A stretch of 64,000 nt of DNA from Paraburkholderia sp. PREW-6R (GCF_039621805.1 NZ_CP155073.1:3224001-3288000), one strand, 5' to 3'; positions 28,254 to 38,177 are shown, counted from the stretch's first letter. Numbers and translations: made by a program. Notes: generated from the sequence alone by a model not told the origin.

Positions 28254-29171
28254 TCACGCCATCCGTTTCAGTTTGGGATCGAGCGCGTCACGCAGGCCGT
28301 CGCCGAGCAGGTTGATCGCGAGCACCGAGATCAGGATGGACAGGCCCGGCATGGTAACGATCCACCAGGCGCTATCGATATAGTCGCGTGCCGAGGCGAG
28401 CATTGCACCCCACTCCGCCGACGGCGGTTGCACGCCCAGCCCGAGAAAACCGAGCGCGGCGGCGTCGAGAATGGCCGACGAAAAGCCGAGCGTCGCCTGC
28501 ACGATCAGCGGCGCGGTGCAGTTCGGCAGCACTTGCGAGAACATCAACCGCAGGGTGCCCGCGCCGGCCACACGCGAAGCCGTCACATACTCTTTCTGCA
28601 ATTCGCCTTGTGCCGACGCGCGCGTCAAACGCACATAGCCCGGCAGTGCAACGATCGCTATGGCCAGCATCGTGTTGACGAGGCCCGGACCGATGATCGC
28701 GACCACCGCGACCGCGAGCAGCAGCGACGGCAGCGCGAGCAGTACGTCCATGATGCGCATGATCGGCGTGTCGGCCCATTTCTCGAAGAACGCGGCGATC
28801 AGCCCGAGCACGATGCCCGGAATCAGCGCGAGCACCACCGACACGAAGCCGATCCAGAACGACAGCCGTGCGCCGTACATCAGACGCGAGAGGATGTCGC
28901 GGCCCGCTTCGTCGGTGCCGAGAACGAACTTCCAGTTGCCGCCGTCGAGCCATGCTGGCGGAATCTTCACAAAGTCGCGGTACTGTTCGATTGGACTATG
29001 CGGCGCGATCAGCGGCGCGAAAATCGCCACGATAATCAGCGCCAGCACGACGATGCCGGCGCCGACCGCGCCACGGTTGCGTGAAAAATTCGCCCAGAAT
29101 TCACGGGCGGCAATTGCGCGGCCACTTGGAGGAGTGACCGACTGGGGGACTGTGTTTTGTATGTCTGCCAT
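28254..29171 (-). CDS. dppC: Dipeptide ABC transporter permease (DppC-like)
   Basis: This 305-residue inner-membrane permease has an N-terminal membrane helix, '[21 protein letters not shown]' (the conserved TDxxGRD) and the EAA loop '[19 protein letters not shown]'. Five or six hydrophobic helices are visible. The ATG at 29171 is chosen because it gives the normal DppC length. A long open frame continues upstream inside dppB but is not coding. Confidence 0.95.
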   Translation of the reverse strand: MADIQNTVPQSVTPPSGRAIAAREFWANFSRNRGAVGAGIVVLALIIVAIFAPLIAPHSPIEQYRDFVKIPPAWLDGGNWKFVLGTDEAGRDILSRLMYGARLSFWIGFVSVVLALIPGIVLGLIAAFFEKWADTPIMRIMDVLLALPSLLLAVAVVAIIGPGLVNTMLAIAIVALPGYVRLTRASAQGELQKEYVTASRVAGAGTLRLMFSQVLPNCTAPLIVQATLGFSSAILDAAALGFLGLGVQPPSAEWGAMLASARDYIDSAWWIVTMPGLSILISVLAINLLGDGLRDALDPKLKRMA

Positions 29172-29179
29172 GGTCGTGA

Positions 29180-30193
29180 TTACCTCGTATGACGGATGCG
29201 CGGATTCAGCACGCCGTACAGCAGATCGACGACGAGGTTCACCACGATTACCAGCGTGGCGATCATCAGAATACCGCCCTGCACCACCGGATAGTCGCGG
29301 CGGCCGATCGCGTCGATCAGCCACTTGCCGATGCCCGGCCACGAAAACAGCGTCTCGGTGAGCACGGCGCCAGCCAGAAGCGTGCCGACCTGCAGACCGA
29401 TCACGGTCACGACCGGAATCAGCGCATTGCGCAACGCATGCACGACGATCACGCGCGCCGGCGACAAACCCTTGGCGCGCGCAGTGCGGATGTAATCCTC
29501 GCGCAGCACTTCGAGCATCGACGAACGCGTCATCCGCGCGATCACGGCCAGCGGAATCGTACCGAGCACGATGGCCGGCAGAATCAGATGGCTCAGCGCG
29601 GATTTGAACGCGCCTTCGTCGGTGCCCGGCATCAGCGCGTCGATCAGCATGAAGCCCGTCACGTGCGGGATGTCGTATTCCACCGCAATGCGGCCCGACA
29701 CGGGGGTCCAGCCGAGCTTGACCGAGAACACCATGATGAGGATCAACCCCCACCAGAAGATCGGCATCGAATAACCGGTGAGCGCCGTGCCCATCACGCC
29801 GTGATCGACCACCGTGCCGCGCCGCAACGCCGCGAACACGCCCGCCGGCAGGCCGACGATCAACGCGAACAGCATCGCGCAGATCGACAGTTCGACGGTG
29901 GCGGGAAACCGGGCGAGGAACTCGCCCATCACGCTGGTGTTGGTGATGATGGACGTGCCCAGATCACCATGCAGCGCGCGGCCGATGTAGTGAACGTATT
30001 GCATGGGCAGAGACTCGTCGAGCCCGAGCCGGTGCATCGCGGCTGCATGCATGGCGGGATCGACGCCGCGCTCGCCCATCATCACTTCGATGGGGTCGCC
30101 CGGTATCAGGTGAATCAGCGCGAACGCGAGGATCGTAATGCCGATGAAAGTCGGTATTACCATGCCGATGCGGCGCAAAACAAAGCGGAACAT
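29180..30193 (-). CDS. dppB: Dipeptide ABC transporter permease (DppB-like)
   Basis: This 337-residue permease begins 'MFRFVLRRIGMVIPT' and has the 'FALIHLIPGDP' motif, a periplasmic loop, and 'TARAKGLSPARVIVVHALRNA' (the EAA loop). The ATG at 30193 is chosen over an upstream in-frame start because it matches the conserved DppB N-terminus. A hairpin separates it from the binding-protein gene. Confidence 0.95.
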   Translation of the reverse strand: MFRFVLRRIGMVIPTFIGITILAFALIHLIPGDPIEVMMGERGVDPAMHAAAMHRLGLDESLPMQYVHYIGRALHGDLGTSIITNTSVMGEFLARFPATVELSICAMLFALIVGLPAGVFAALRRGTVVDHGVMGTALTGYSMPIFWWGLILIMVFSVKLGWTPVSGRIAVEYDIPHVTGFMLIDALMPGTDEGAFKSALSHLILPAIVLGTIPLAVIARMTRSSMLEVLREDYIRTARAKGLSPARVIVVHALRNALIPVVTVIGLQVGTLLAGAVLTETLFSWPGIGKWLIDAIGRRDYPVVQGGILMIATLVIVVNLVVDLLYGVLNPRIRHTR

Positions 30194-30221
30194 GGTTTTT
30201 GTCCCTATGGTCTTGGTGTAG

Positions 30222-30265
30222 AAAAAACGCAACCGGCGACGAGGGCTTGTGACCCCGGTCGCCGG
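30222..30265 (-). terminator. Attenuator-like hairpin between dppA and dppB
   Basis: On the minus strand CCGGCGAC and GTCGCCGG (30258-30265 and 30233-30240) form a perfect 8-bp stem, followed within five bases by TTTTTT (30227-30222). Such structures after binding-protein genes commonly reduce read-through so that the periplasmic protein is made in excess over the permeases. Confidence 0.6.
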
Positions 30266-30327
30266 ACCATTTCGACCAGTTTTCTAACCGTGCGAAAAGC
30301 TACTGCGTAAGTTTGACTGCCCGATCG

Positions 30328-31956
30328 TTACTTCACGCTGACGCCGTCGAAACGCGCATAACCGAGCGGCTCGATGCGCATGTCGACCACCTTCTTGCTG
30401 ACAGGCTGGTACACGGTTGAGTGAGCGATCGGCGAGAACGGCAGTTGCTGCGCGAAGATCTGCTGCGCCTGCGTGTAAGCCGTGACGCGCGCCGCCTGAT
30501 CCGACGTGACGCGACCCTTCTGGATCAGATCGTCGAACGGCTTGTAGCACCACTTCGAGAAGTTGTTGCCATTCACCGCTTCGCAGCCGAGCAGCGTGCC
30601 GAGCCAGTTGTCCGGATCGCCATTGTCGCCCGTCCAGCCGATCAGCATCGTGTCGTCTTCACCTGCGTGCGCGCGCTTGATGTATTCGCCCCATTCATAC
30701 GTGACGATTTTCGCTTTCACGCCGATCTTGGCCCAGTCGGCCTGGATCATTTCGGCCATCAGACGCGCATTCGGGTTGTACGCGCGCTGCACCGGCATCG
30801 CCCACAGCGTGATGTCGAAGCCGTTCGGGAAGCCGGCCTTCGCCAGCAATGCCTTTGCCTTTTCCGGGTCGTAGGACGCGCCCTTCAGATTCTTGTCATA
30901 CGACCACTGGGTCGGCGGCATCGGGTTCGTTGCGGGCTGGCCTGCGCCCTGATACACCGAGTCGATGATCGCCTTCTTGTTGATCGCCATGTCGAGCGCC
31001 TGACGCACCTCGAGCTTGTCGACCGGCTTGTGCGACACGTTGTAGGCGAGGTAGCCCAGGTTGAAGCCCGGCTGCGACGGCATGTCGATGTTCGCTTCCG
31101 ACTTCAGCGGCGCGATGTCGGCCGGACGCGGATAGCTCATCACCTGGCATTCGTCGCGCTTGATCTTCTGCACGCGCACGCCGGCGTCCGGCGTGATCGA
31201 AAAGATCAGCTTCGAAATCTTCACTGCATTCGGCTTCCAGTAATCCGGATTGCCGTCGAAGCGGATCGTCGCGTCTTTCGTATAGCTGCGGAAGATGAAC
31301 GGACCGGTACCGACCGGGAACTGGTTGATGTCGGCGGCCTTGCCCGCTTTCATCAACTGGTCGCCATATTCGCTCGACAGGATCGACGCATATTCCATCG
31401 CCAGATTCTGGATGAACGGCGCGTTGACTTCCTTCAGCGTGAACTTGACCGTGTACGGATCGACCTTTTCGATGCCGGTGATCAGCTTGTCGAGGCCCAT
31501 GTCGGTGAAGTACGGGAACTGCACCGGATAAGCCTTGTGGAAGGCCGAGTTCGGATCCAGCATGCGCTGGAACGTGAACACGACGTCATCCGCATTGAAT
31601 TCGCGCGTCGGCTTGAAGAACGACGTGGTCTGAAACTTCACGCCATGACGCAGATGGAACGTATAAGTCTTGCCGTCCGAAGAGACTTCCCATTTTTCGG
31701 CGAGGCCCGGCTCGACCTTGGTGCCGCCGCGCTCGAACTCGACGAGGCGGTTGTAAACAGTGAAGGTATTAGCCGTGAAATCGGTGCCCGTGGTGTATTG
31801 GGCCGGATCGAAACCCGCGGGGCTGCCTTCTGAGCAGTACACCAGGGTTTTATTCGGAATCTCAGCGCGCGCAACGCTTGCGCCCAGCATGGATGCCGCT
31901 GCAGCGGCGACGAGCGTCGTAACACGCGCGGCGCGCAACAGATTGTTTTGCTTCAT
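30328..31956 (-). CDS. dppA: Dipeptide ABC transporter substrate-binding protein (DppA-like, intact copy)
   Basis: This 542-residue periplasmic binding protein (SBP family 5) has a signal peptide at residues 1-31 ending AVARA-type 'SVARA'. Then follow 'KTLVYCSEGSPAGFDPAQY', 'FHLRHGVKFQTT' and 'FNADDVVFTFQRM', and a C-terminal 'PFSPIAHSTVY'. It binds dipeptides or related ligands and delivers them to DppBCDF, encoded downstream. It lies 195 bases after a second, broken copy on the same strand; the two proteins are very similar throughout, so they arose by tandem duplication. Confidence 0.95.
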   Translation of the reverse strand: MKQNNLLRAARVTTLVAAAAASMLGASVARAEIPNKTLVYCSEGSPAGFDPAQYTTGTDFTANTFTVYNRLVEFERGGTKVEPGLAEKWEVSSDGKTYTFHLRHGVKFQTTSFFKPTREFNADDVVFTFQRMLDPNSAFHKAYPVQFPYFTDMGLDKLITGIEKVDPYTVKFTLKEVNAPFIQNLAMEYASILSSEYGDQLMKAGKAADINQFPVGTGPFIFRSYTKDATIRFDGNPDYWKPNAVKISKLIFSITPDAGVRVQKIKRDECQVMSYPRPADIAPLKSEANIDMPSQPGFNLGYLAYNVSHKPVDKLEVRQALDMAINKKAIIDSVYQGAGQPATNPMPPTQWSYDKNLKGASYDPEKAKALLAKAGFPNGFDITLWAMPVQRAYNPNARLMAEMIQADWAKIGVKAKIVTYEWGEYIKRAHAGEDDTMLIGWTGDNGDPDNWLGTLLGCEAVNGNNFSKWCYKPFDDLIQKGRVTSDQAARVTAYTQAQQIFAQQLPFSPIAHSTVYQPVSKKVVDMRIEPLGYARFDGVSVK

Positions 31957-32075
31957 GTTTCCTCCAGGTTCGTGGCCGGCTCCCGCCGGCGTAGCGCGAT
32001 CTTACTTGAGCATGGCTTGCACCAACAAGCAGAGGAAAAAACCCCTGTTGACGATTGGAAACTATTCGGGCGTTG

Positions 32076-32113
32076 AAAAAGCCGCATGCCGGCGCTGGCC
32101 GGAGCATGCGGCT
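32076..32113 (-). terminator. Intrinsic terminator after the second dppA copy
   Basis: AGCCGCATGC (32080-32089) pairs perfectly with GCATGCGGCT (32104-32113). Reading the minus strand, the stem is followed by TTTTT. It ends transcription of the upstream copy, so the intact dppA must have its own promoter within 31957-32075. Confidence 0.8.
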
Positions 32114-32151
32114 CTTAACGAAGGCCCCGGCAAAATCCGGGCCGCGCGCGT

Positions 32152-33798
32152 CTATTTCACGCCGACATTCATGAATTGCGTCGGCCCGAACGGGTCGATC
32201 TTGAAGCCCGTCACGTTTTTGCTGATGGGTTGATACACCGTGGAGTGGGCGATCGGCGTGAACGGCACCTGATCCTTGAAAATTTCCTGCGCTTCAGTGT
32301 AGGCCTTGGTGCGCTCTGCCATATCCGTCGTGCCGCGGCCTTTGCGGATCAGGTCGTCGTAAGGCTTGTAGCACCACTTGGAGAAATTGCTGCCGTTCAC
32401 CGCGTCGCAGCCGAGCAGTACGCCCAGCCAGTTGTCCGGGTCGCCGTAGTCGCCGGTCCAGCCGATCAGCATGGCCTCATGCTCGCCGGCATGCGCGCGG
32501 CGAATGTATTCACCCCACTCGTACGTACCGATTTTCACTTTCACGCCGATCTTCGCCCAGTCGGATTGCAGCATTTCCGCCATCAGGCGCGCGTTCGGGT
32601 TGTACGGCCGCTGGACTGGCATCGCCCAGAGCGTCAAGTCGAAGCCGTCGGGATAACCGGCCTGCTTCAGCAGTGCCTTGGCCTTGTCGATGTCGTAAGG
32701 CGCGTCCTTCAGGTTCTTGTCATAGCCCCATTGCGTCGGCGGCATCGGATTGGTCGCCGGCTGACCCGCGCCCTGATACACCGACTCGATAATCGCTTTC
32801 TTGTTGATCGACATGTCCAGCGCGCGGCGCACGAGCACATTGTCGAGCGGCTTTTTGGTGGTGTTGTACGCGATGTAGCCAAGGTTGAAGCCCACCTCGC
32901 TCGGCATGGCGAGCGACGCATCCGCTTTCACCGCCGGAATGTCCGCGGGGCGCGGATATGCCATCACCTGGCATTCCCCGCGTTTGAGCTTTTGCAGCCG
33001 GACAGCCGGGTCGACGGTGATCGCGAAAATCAGCTTGCTCACCTTCACCACGCCTGGCTTCCAATAATCCGGATTACCGTCGAAACGGATCGAATCATCC
33101 TTCGTGTAACTGCGGAAGATGAACGGGCCGGTGCCGACCGGATACTGGTTGATGTCCGACGCTTTACCCGCTTTCAGTAACTGATCGCCGTATTCCGCCG
33201 ACAGCACCGACGCGAACGGCATGGCGATCTGCTGCAGGAACGGCGCGTCCACTTCTTTAAGCGTGAAACGCACGGTGTACGGGTCGACCTTTTCGATCTT
33301 CGACACGTTTTTGGCCAGCCCGAGATCGCTGAAATACGGAAATGGAACGGCGTACGCCTTTCGGAACGGCTGATCCGGATCGAGCATGCGCTGGAAGGTG
33401 AAGAGCACGTCGTCGGCGTTGAACTCCCGCGTCGGCTTGAAAAACGACGTGGTCTGGAATTTTACGCCGTGGCGCAGGTGGAATGTGTAGGTCAGCCCGT
33501 CGGGCGACACATCCCACTTCTCCGCGAGACCCGGTTCGATGTCCGTGCTGCCCTAGGCAAATTCGACCAGCCGGTTATATACGGTGTAGGACCCCGCGGT
33601 GAATTCGACGCTGGTCGTGTATTGCGCCGTATCGAAACCCGCCGGACTGCCCTCGGAACAGAACACGATGGTTTTGTCAGGCAGGCTCGCCGCCGCCGCC
33701 GCGCCGGGCAACAGGCCAGCGGTCAGCAACGTGCAGGCGCTGATAGCTGGAAGGCAGGTATGGCGAACCGCAAACAGCAACTTGGATACCGTCATCAT
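32152..33798 (-). pseudogene. Second dppA-like gene interrupted by an in-frame amber codon
   Basis: The minus-strand frame reads a DppA homologue from 'MMTVSKLLFAVRH' with a signal peptide ('LPGAAAA'), through 'YCSEGSPAGFDTAQY', to 'YNRLVEFA'. A TAG at 33553-33555 then interrupts the same frame before it continues 'GSTDIEPGLAEKWDVSPDGL' to the natural end. The intact copy has an Arg at that point. No other stop or frameshift is visible and downstream residues stay conserved, so the mutation looks recent or may be a sequencing error. A restart at 33510 (GTG) would lack a signal peptide. Total length without the stop would be about 548 residues, as in the intact copy. Confidence 0.85.
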
Positions 33799-33943
33799 GT
33801 TCTCCGCACAGCAGCCACGTCAGCTGCGGTCCGATGATAGACAGCTCAAAATTTGGGTTCAATGCGGACTTACGAGTTGCAAGAATTCAAAGTCTGGGCA
33901 GGCTTATTGCGTGCAACGATTTTGCTGCAATTCCGCGCCGCGT

Positions 33944-33973
33944 AAAAAAACGCGCGGCCCAAGGAGCCGCGCG
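33944..33973 (-). terminator. Intrinsic terminator after metF
   Basis: On the minus strand CGCGCGGC (33973-33966) pairs with GCCGCGCG (33958-33951) around a 7-nt loop and is followed by seven T. It is a strong terminator for the ahcY-holin-metF transcript. Confidence 0.9.
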
Positions 33974-33997
33974 GTTCGTGCATGCCTGATCGACGCG

Positions 33998-34828
33998 CTA
34001 GACGTTGAGCCGCTCGCAGATCGATTTGGTGGCCGCCGCGCTATTTAGCGTGTAGAAATGCAGCCCCGGCACTTTTCCGTCGAGAAGACGAGAGCACAGG
34101 TCGGTCACCACATCCAGCCCAAATGCGCGGATCGACTCGCGATCGTCGCCAAAGCTTTCGAGCCGGCGAGCAATCCAGCGCGGCACTTCGGCGCCGCACA
34201 TCTCCGAAAAACGCATCAGTTGCGAGAAGTTCGTGATCGGCATGATGCCGGGCACGATCGGCACGTCGACGCCAAGTTTCCTTGCGTCGTCGACAAAACG
34301 GAAGTAGGCGTCGGCGTTAAAGAAATACTGCGTGATCGCGGAATTGGCGCCGGCCTTCACCTTGCGCGCGAAGTTTTCCAGATCGACACGCGGCGAGCGC
34401 GACTGCGGGTGGTACTCCGGATAACCGGCCACCTCGATCCAGAACCAGTCGCCAAACTCAGCACGAATGAAGCTCACCAGTTCCGACGCATAACGCAATT
34501 CGCCGACTTCGCCCATGCCAGAGGGCAAATCGCCGCGCAACGCGACGATGTGGCGAATGCCGTGTGCGCGGTATTCGTTGAGAATCGCACGCAGGCTTTC
34601 CTTCGACGAGCCGATGCACGACAGGTGGGGCGCCGCTTCGAGCCCGTCCTTCGCCATGTCGACGACGGTGTCGAGCGTGCCTTGCTGCGTCGAGCCGCCG
34701 GCGCCGAACGTGACGGAGACGAATTTTGGCTTGAGCGTCGCAAGCTGAGCACGCGTGACGCGCAGCTTGTCGACGCCGTCTGGCGTTTTCGGAGGGAAGA
34801 ATTCGAATGAAAGTTCGATCGGGTTCAT
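33998..34828 (-). CDS. metF: 5,10-methylenetetrahydrofolate reductase
   Basis: MetF (276 residues) reduces methylene-THF to methyl-THF, the methyl donor for methionine synthesis, using FAD. It begins 'MNPIELSFEFFPPKTPDG' with the catalytic Glu in 'FEFFPP'. 'VTFGAGGSTQ', 'HLSCIGSSKESL', 'ALRGDLP' and 'IPGIMPI' are all family blocks. It is third in an operon with ahcY and a small membrane protein, which links two parts of the methyl cycle. Confidence 0.97.
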   Translation of the reverse strand: MNPIELSFEFFPPKTPDGVDKLRVTRAQLATLKPKFVSVTFGAGGSTQQGTLDTVVDMAKDGLEAAPHLSCIGSSKESLRAILNEYRAHGIRHIVALRGDLPSGMGEVGELRYASELVSFIRAEFGDWFWIEVAGYPEYHPQSRSPRVDLENFARKVKAGANSAITQYFFNADAYFRFVDDARKLGVDVPIVPGIMPITNFSQLMRFSEMCGAEVPRWIARRLESFGDDRESIRAFGLDVVTDLCSRLLDGKVPGLHFYTLNSAAATKSICERLNV

Positions 34829-34849
34829 GATCCTGTGGTCAACCGTGCG

Positions 34850-35203
34850 TCAGCCGAGACTGCGGTTGCCGAAAATGAGCGCGGACAACAACCACGAAAC
34901 GATGCTGTACAGGATCGAGCCGAAGAACGCGGACCAGAACCCCGACACTTCGAATCCCTTCAACAGCGACGCACACAGCCAGAAGCACAGCGCATTGACC
35001 ACCAGAATGAAGAGGCCGAGCGTGAGAATCGTGACGGGCAGCGTCAGCAGGATCAGCACCGGTCGCAGAATCGTGTTGATCAATCCGAGCACCACCGCGA
35101 CGATCAATGCGGTGCCGAAACTGCGGATATGGATCGACGGTACGAGGTAGGTGATGATCAGGAGTGCGAGTGCGTTGATCAGCCAGGTCAGCAGCACGGT
35201 CAT
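34850..35203 (-). CDS. Holin-like small membrane protein (phage_holin_4/YvlD family)
   Basis: This 117-residue protein has four hydrophobic helices and the YvlD-family pattern: 'MTVLLTWLINALALL', 'VLGLINTILRPVL', 'LTLPVTILTLGLF' and 'ILVVNALCFW'. It resembles phage holins only in sequence class and is chromosomal here. The ATG at 35203 has a GGAG upstream. Its place between ahcY and metF recurs in beta-proteobacteria, but the reason is unknown. Confidence 0.9.
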   Translation of the reverse strand: MTVLLTWLINALALLIITYLVPSIHIRSFGTALIVAVVLGLINTILRPVLILLTLPVTILTLGLFILVVNALCFWLCASLLKGFEVSGFWSAFFGSILYSIVSWLLSALIFGNRSLG

Positions 35204-35322
35204 GTAGAGCTCCGTTGGCGGGTTGTCCGTTGGATGGGAAAGGCGGGCATGGCGAACGAAGCGGCGCATGATGCGCCGCTTCGTCGTCAAACTGTCATGC
35301 TTTTGAACCGCCCGCGGCGTGC

Positions 35323-36744
35323 TTAATAGCGGTAGTGGTTCGGCTTGAACGGACCGTTCTTGTCCACGCCGATGTAACCCGCCTGCTCGTCCGACAACAC
35401 GGTGAGGTCCGCGCCGATACGCGCGAGGTGCAGACGCGCAACCTTTTCGTCCAGATGCTTCGGCAGCACGTACACCTTGTTTTCGTACTTGTTGCCTTGC
35501 GTGAACAGTTCGATCTGCGCGAGCGTCTGGTTCGTAAAGGAGTTGGACATCACGAACGACGGGTGGCCCGTCGCGCAGCCCAGGTTCACGAGGCGCCCTT
35601 CAGCCAGCAGGATCACGCGCTTGCCGTCCGGGAAAATGATGTGGTCGACTTGCGGCTTGATGTTGTCCCACTGGTATTGACGGGTCGACGCAACGTCGAT
35701 TTCCGAGTCGAAGTGACCGATGTTGCAGACAATCGCGTTGTGGCGCATCGCCTTCATGTGGTCGTGGCCGATCACGTGGTAGTTGCCGGTAGCCGTCACG
35801 AAGATGTCGGCCTTGTCCGCCGCATATTCCATCGTCACGACGCGGTAGCCTTCCATTGCCGCCTGCAACGCGCAGATCGGATCGATTTCGGTGACCCAGA
35901 CGGTTGCGCCCAGGCCGCGCAGCGATTGCGCGCAACCCTTGCCCACGTCGCCGTACCCTGCAACCACGGCGATCTTGCCCGCGATCATCACGTCGGTGGC
36001 GCGCTTGATCCCGTCGACCAGCGACTCGCGGCAGCCGTACAGGTTGTCGAACTTCGACTTGGTGACCGAGTCATTGACGTTGATGGCCGGGAACGGCAGG
36101 CGCCCCTCCTTTTCCATCTGATACAGACGGTGCACGCCCGTCGTGGTCTCTTCGGTCACGCCCTTGATGTGCTTCAGGCGCGTGGAGTACCACGTCGGAT
36201 CAGCGTCGAGGTGCGACGCGATCGACTTGTACAGTGCGACTTCTTCTTCGTTGGTCGGCTTCGAGATCACCGAGCGGTCTTTTTCGGCTTTCGAGCCGAG
36301 GATCAGCAGCAACGTGGCGTCGCCGCCGTCGTCGAGGATCATGTTGGCGAATTCGCCGTTCGGCCATTCGAAAATGCGGTGCGAAAACTCCCAGTATTCG
36401 TCGAGCGTCTCGCCCTTGTACGCGAACACCGGGGTGCCGGCCTGAGCGATCGCTGCAGCAGCGTGGTCCTGCGTCGAGAAAATGTTGCACGATGCCCAGC
36501 GGACGTCGGCGCCGAGTGCCGTCAGCGTCTCGATCAGCACGCCGGTCTGGATGGTCATGTGCAGCGAACCTGCGATGCGCGCGCCCTTCAGCGGCTGCTG
36601 CGCCTTGTATTCTTCGCGCGTTTGCACGAGGCCGGGCATTTCCGTCTCGGCGATGTTGAGTTCCTTGCGGCCCCAGTCGGCGAGCGACATATCGGCAACA
36701 ATGTAATCTTTGGACTCTTGGGAATCGATCACTGCGGCGTTCAT
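35323..36744 (-). CDS. ahcY: S-adenosylhomocysteine hydrolase
   Basis: AhcY (473 residues) splits SAH to adenosine and homocysteine, removing the product inhibitor of methyltransferases. The NAD-binding loop is '[16 protein letters not shown]'. '[16 protein letters not shown]' is the substrate region, and the protein ends 'FKPNHYRY', where the conserved Lys-x-x-x-Tyr contacts NAD of the neighbouring subunit. The ATG at 36744 is preceded by AAAGGAGG, which decides the start. A SAH riboswitch lies upstream. Confidence 0.98.
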   Translation of the reverse strand: MNAAVIDSQESKDYIVADMSLADWGRKELNIAETEMPGLVQTREEYKAQQPLKGARIAGSLHMTIQTGVLIETLTALGADVRWASCNIFSTQDHAAAAIAQAGTPVFAYKGETLDEYWEFSHRIFEWPNGEFANMILDDGGDATLLLILGSKAEKDRSVISKPTNEEEVALYKSIASHLDADPTWYSTRLKHIKGVTEETTTGVHRLYQMEKEGRLPFPAINVNDSVTKSKFDNLYGCRESLVDGIKRATDVMIAGKIAVVAGYGDVGKGCAQSLRGLGATVWVTEIDPICALQAAMEGYRVVTMEYAADKADIFVTATGNYHVIGHDHMKAMRHNAIVCNIGHFDSEIDVASTRQYQWDNIKPQVDHIIFPDGKRVILLAEGRLVNLGCATGHPSFVMSNSFTNQTLAQIELFTQGNKYENKVYVLPKHLDEKVARLHLARIGADLTVLSDEQAGYIGVDKNGPFKPNHYRY

Positions 36745-36782
36745 CACGCCCTCCTTTCTAAGAAATTGACTAGAAATTTGAC

Positions 36783-36912
36783 GTGAGCGCGGTTCGATGC
36801 AGTGGATAAGAACGCGCAGCGCGCATTCAAAGCCTCCGATTGAAGTCTTCGAGCCTGGCGGGCGGCCGGCGAACAAGGTGGTTCGCGGTACCCGTCGCAA
36901 CGCTCCTCGAAG
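36783..36912 (-). ncRNA. SAH riboswitch in the ahcY leader
   Basis: On the minus strand the leader contains CGAGGAGCGUUGCGAC (36909-36894), a stem with CCAGGCUCG about 45 nt later, and further down a CGCGCUCAC (about 36792-36784). This is the order of the SAH riboswitch core: CGAG pairs with CUCG (P1), and GAGCG pairs with the distal CGCUC (P4 pseudoknot). SAH binding would raise expression of ahcY, the holin-like gene and metF. Limits are approximate because loops are not conserved. Confidence 0.85.
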
Positions 36913-37019
36913 ACGAGCGACGATTGTAGCAAATCGACATGAGTTGGGGGCGTGGATCGAGTTTGGCTGCGGGTGCCGTGCTTGCCAGCGATGCGCGTGC
37001 TTGCGCAAAAGGCTGCGGG

Positions 37020-37832
37020 TTAAGCTGCGGTGCCCGATGCGCTCGGCGCTAATGCCACCGTCTGGGCCACCGTCTGCGCGCCAGTCGCCCTATTCAACTG
37101 CGCTATGCCGGCGCGCGCGGTCTCGACGAACTGCCGTGACACGCGAAAAGCGTCGGCGAGATCGGCCGGGTCGGGAATCTGCATGCCCAGCGCGATACGA
37201 AAGTAGCGTTCGGCGTGAATGCCGGCGTGGTAGTGCATGCGCACACGCTTCGCGTCGTCCAGACGACGGTTGCCGAAAATGTCGCGCAGTGCCCACGAAA
37301 ACGCGCCGTCTTCTCCGCCGATGCGGCGAAACGCGTCGTCCATCGGAAAGCCGCCGAGCGCCGCATAAGCCGCGCGGCAGATGATCAGGCTGCTCGGCAC
37401 CGTGTTGCTGAGCGTGGCGGCATGCAGGGCGAAATCCGCGTGAGCGGTAATCTCGGCAGGAAAACCGGCGTAATCGACATCGAGCCTCACGGACACTTCG
37501 CGCGGATGGTGCGCGAAAAAATCATTCGCGGCGGCAAGCGCGCCGGGCAGGTATTCGTCGTCGGCGTCGAGGAAGGCAACGCGTGCTTGTGATGCATGCA
37601 GCGCGCCCCAGTTGCGCGCCCGCGCCGCGCCGCCGTTGTAGGGCATGCGCAGCAAGCCCACGCGCGGGTCGCGCTGCCCGTAATGAGCGACGACGCTGGC
37701 GGACGCGTCGGCCGAGCCGTCATCCACCACGAGGATCTGCGCGGCTTCGGGCTGGATCAGACAGCTTTGCAACGCACGGGCGAGCGTCGCCGCGCCGTTG
37801 AAGCAGGGAATGATGATCGAAAAAGTCGACAT
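37020..37832 (-). CDS. Glycosyltransferase family 2 protein
   Basis: This 270-residue protein has a GT-A fold with '[18 protein letters not shown]', '[12 protein letters not shown]' and the metal-binding DxD region in '[15 protein letters not shown]'. '[13 protein letters not shown]' is the acceptor-side ED motif. The sugar and acceptor are unknown. The ATG at 37832 fits the family start. It is upstream of the SAH riboswitch leader, on the same strand, and seems separate from the ahcY operon. Confidence 0.88.
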   Translation of the reverse strand: MSTFSIIIPCFNGAATLARALQSCLIQPEAAQILVVDDGSADASASVVAHYGQRDPRVGLLRMPYNGGAARARNWGALHASQARVAFLDADDEYLPGALAAANDFFAHHPREVSVRLDVDYAGFPAEITAHADFALHAATLSNTVPSSLIICRAAYAALGGFPMDDAFRRIGGEDGAFSWALRDIFGNRRLDDAKRVRMHYHAGIHAERYFRIALGMQIPDPADLADAFRVSRQFVETARAGIAQLNRATGAQTVAQTVALAPSASGTAA

Positions 37833-37931
37833 GACGAAACGGGCGCAAACGGGAGAGGACGGATCGTCCATCTTATCGGTCTGCAGGCGACGCCCATCTT
37901 GAAAATACGATCGCGTCTGTCACCGCGAACC

Positions 37932-38040
37932 TCAGATGATCGGCAACCGTTCCAGCGTGAGTGTGAGCAGCACCGTGAGTACGCCGGCAACCATCATGAT
38001 GAGACTGGCGACGACGCCCCCTAGCTGCCGAGTTTGCGAA
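37932..38040 (-). pseudogene. Possible C-terminal remnant of an LrgB/CidB-type membrane protein
   Basis: In the 383-base gap between the glycosyltransferase and the LysR gene, the minus strand ends a frame with 'GGVVASLIMMVAGVLTVLL' then 'TLERLPII' and a stop at 37932-37934. This strongly hydrophobic segment resembles the last helix of LrgB/CidB proteins (small-residue-rich, ..M.L.GVLT.LL). Upstream the frame loses hydrophobicity, so only about 35 codons look genuine. The adjacent regulator is of the CidR type, which normally controls a divergent lrgAB/cidAB pair, so a deletion remnant is plausible. Evidence is thin. Confidence 0.35.
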
Positions 38041-38177
38041 CTGCGTCGGTGCCCATGCCGTCTCCCGCCGCTCCAGCGAGCGCGGCGTTCGCAAGCCGCG
38101 TGCGCAACGTAACGAGGCGCGGCCGAGGTTCACTGAAGTAATATCGACCGCAACATAAACGTTATGACTTACAATTC

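Noticed and set aside
35257..35283. 13-bp near-perfect palindrome CGAAGCGGCGCAT..ATGCGCCGCTTCG between ahcY and the holin-like gene
   Set aside because: No T-run follows on either strand, so I do not call it a terminator; it may be an mRNA-processing hairpin but nothing supports a specific role.
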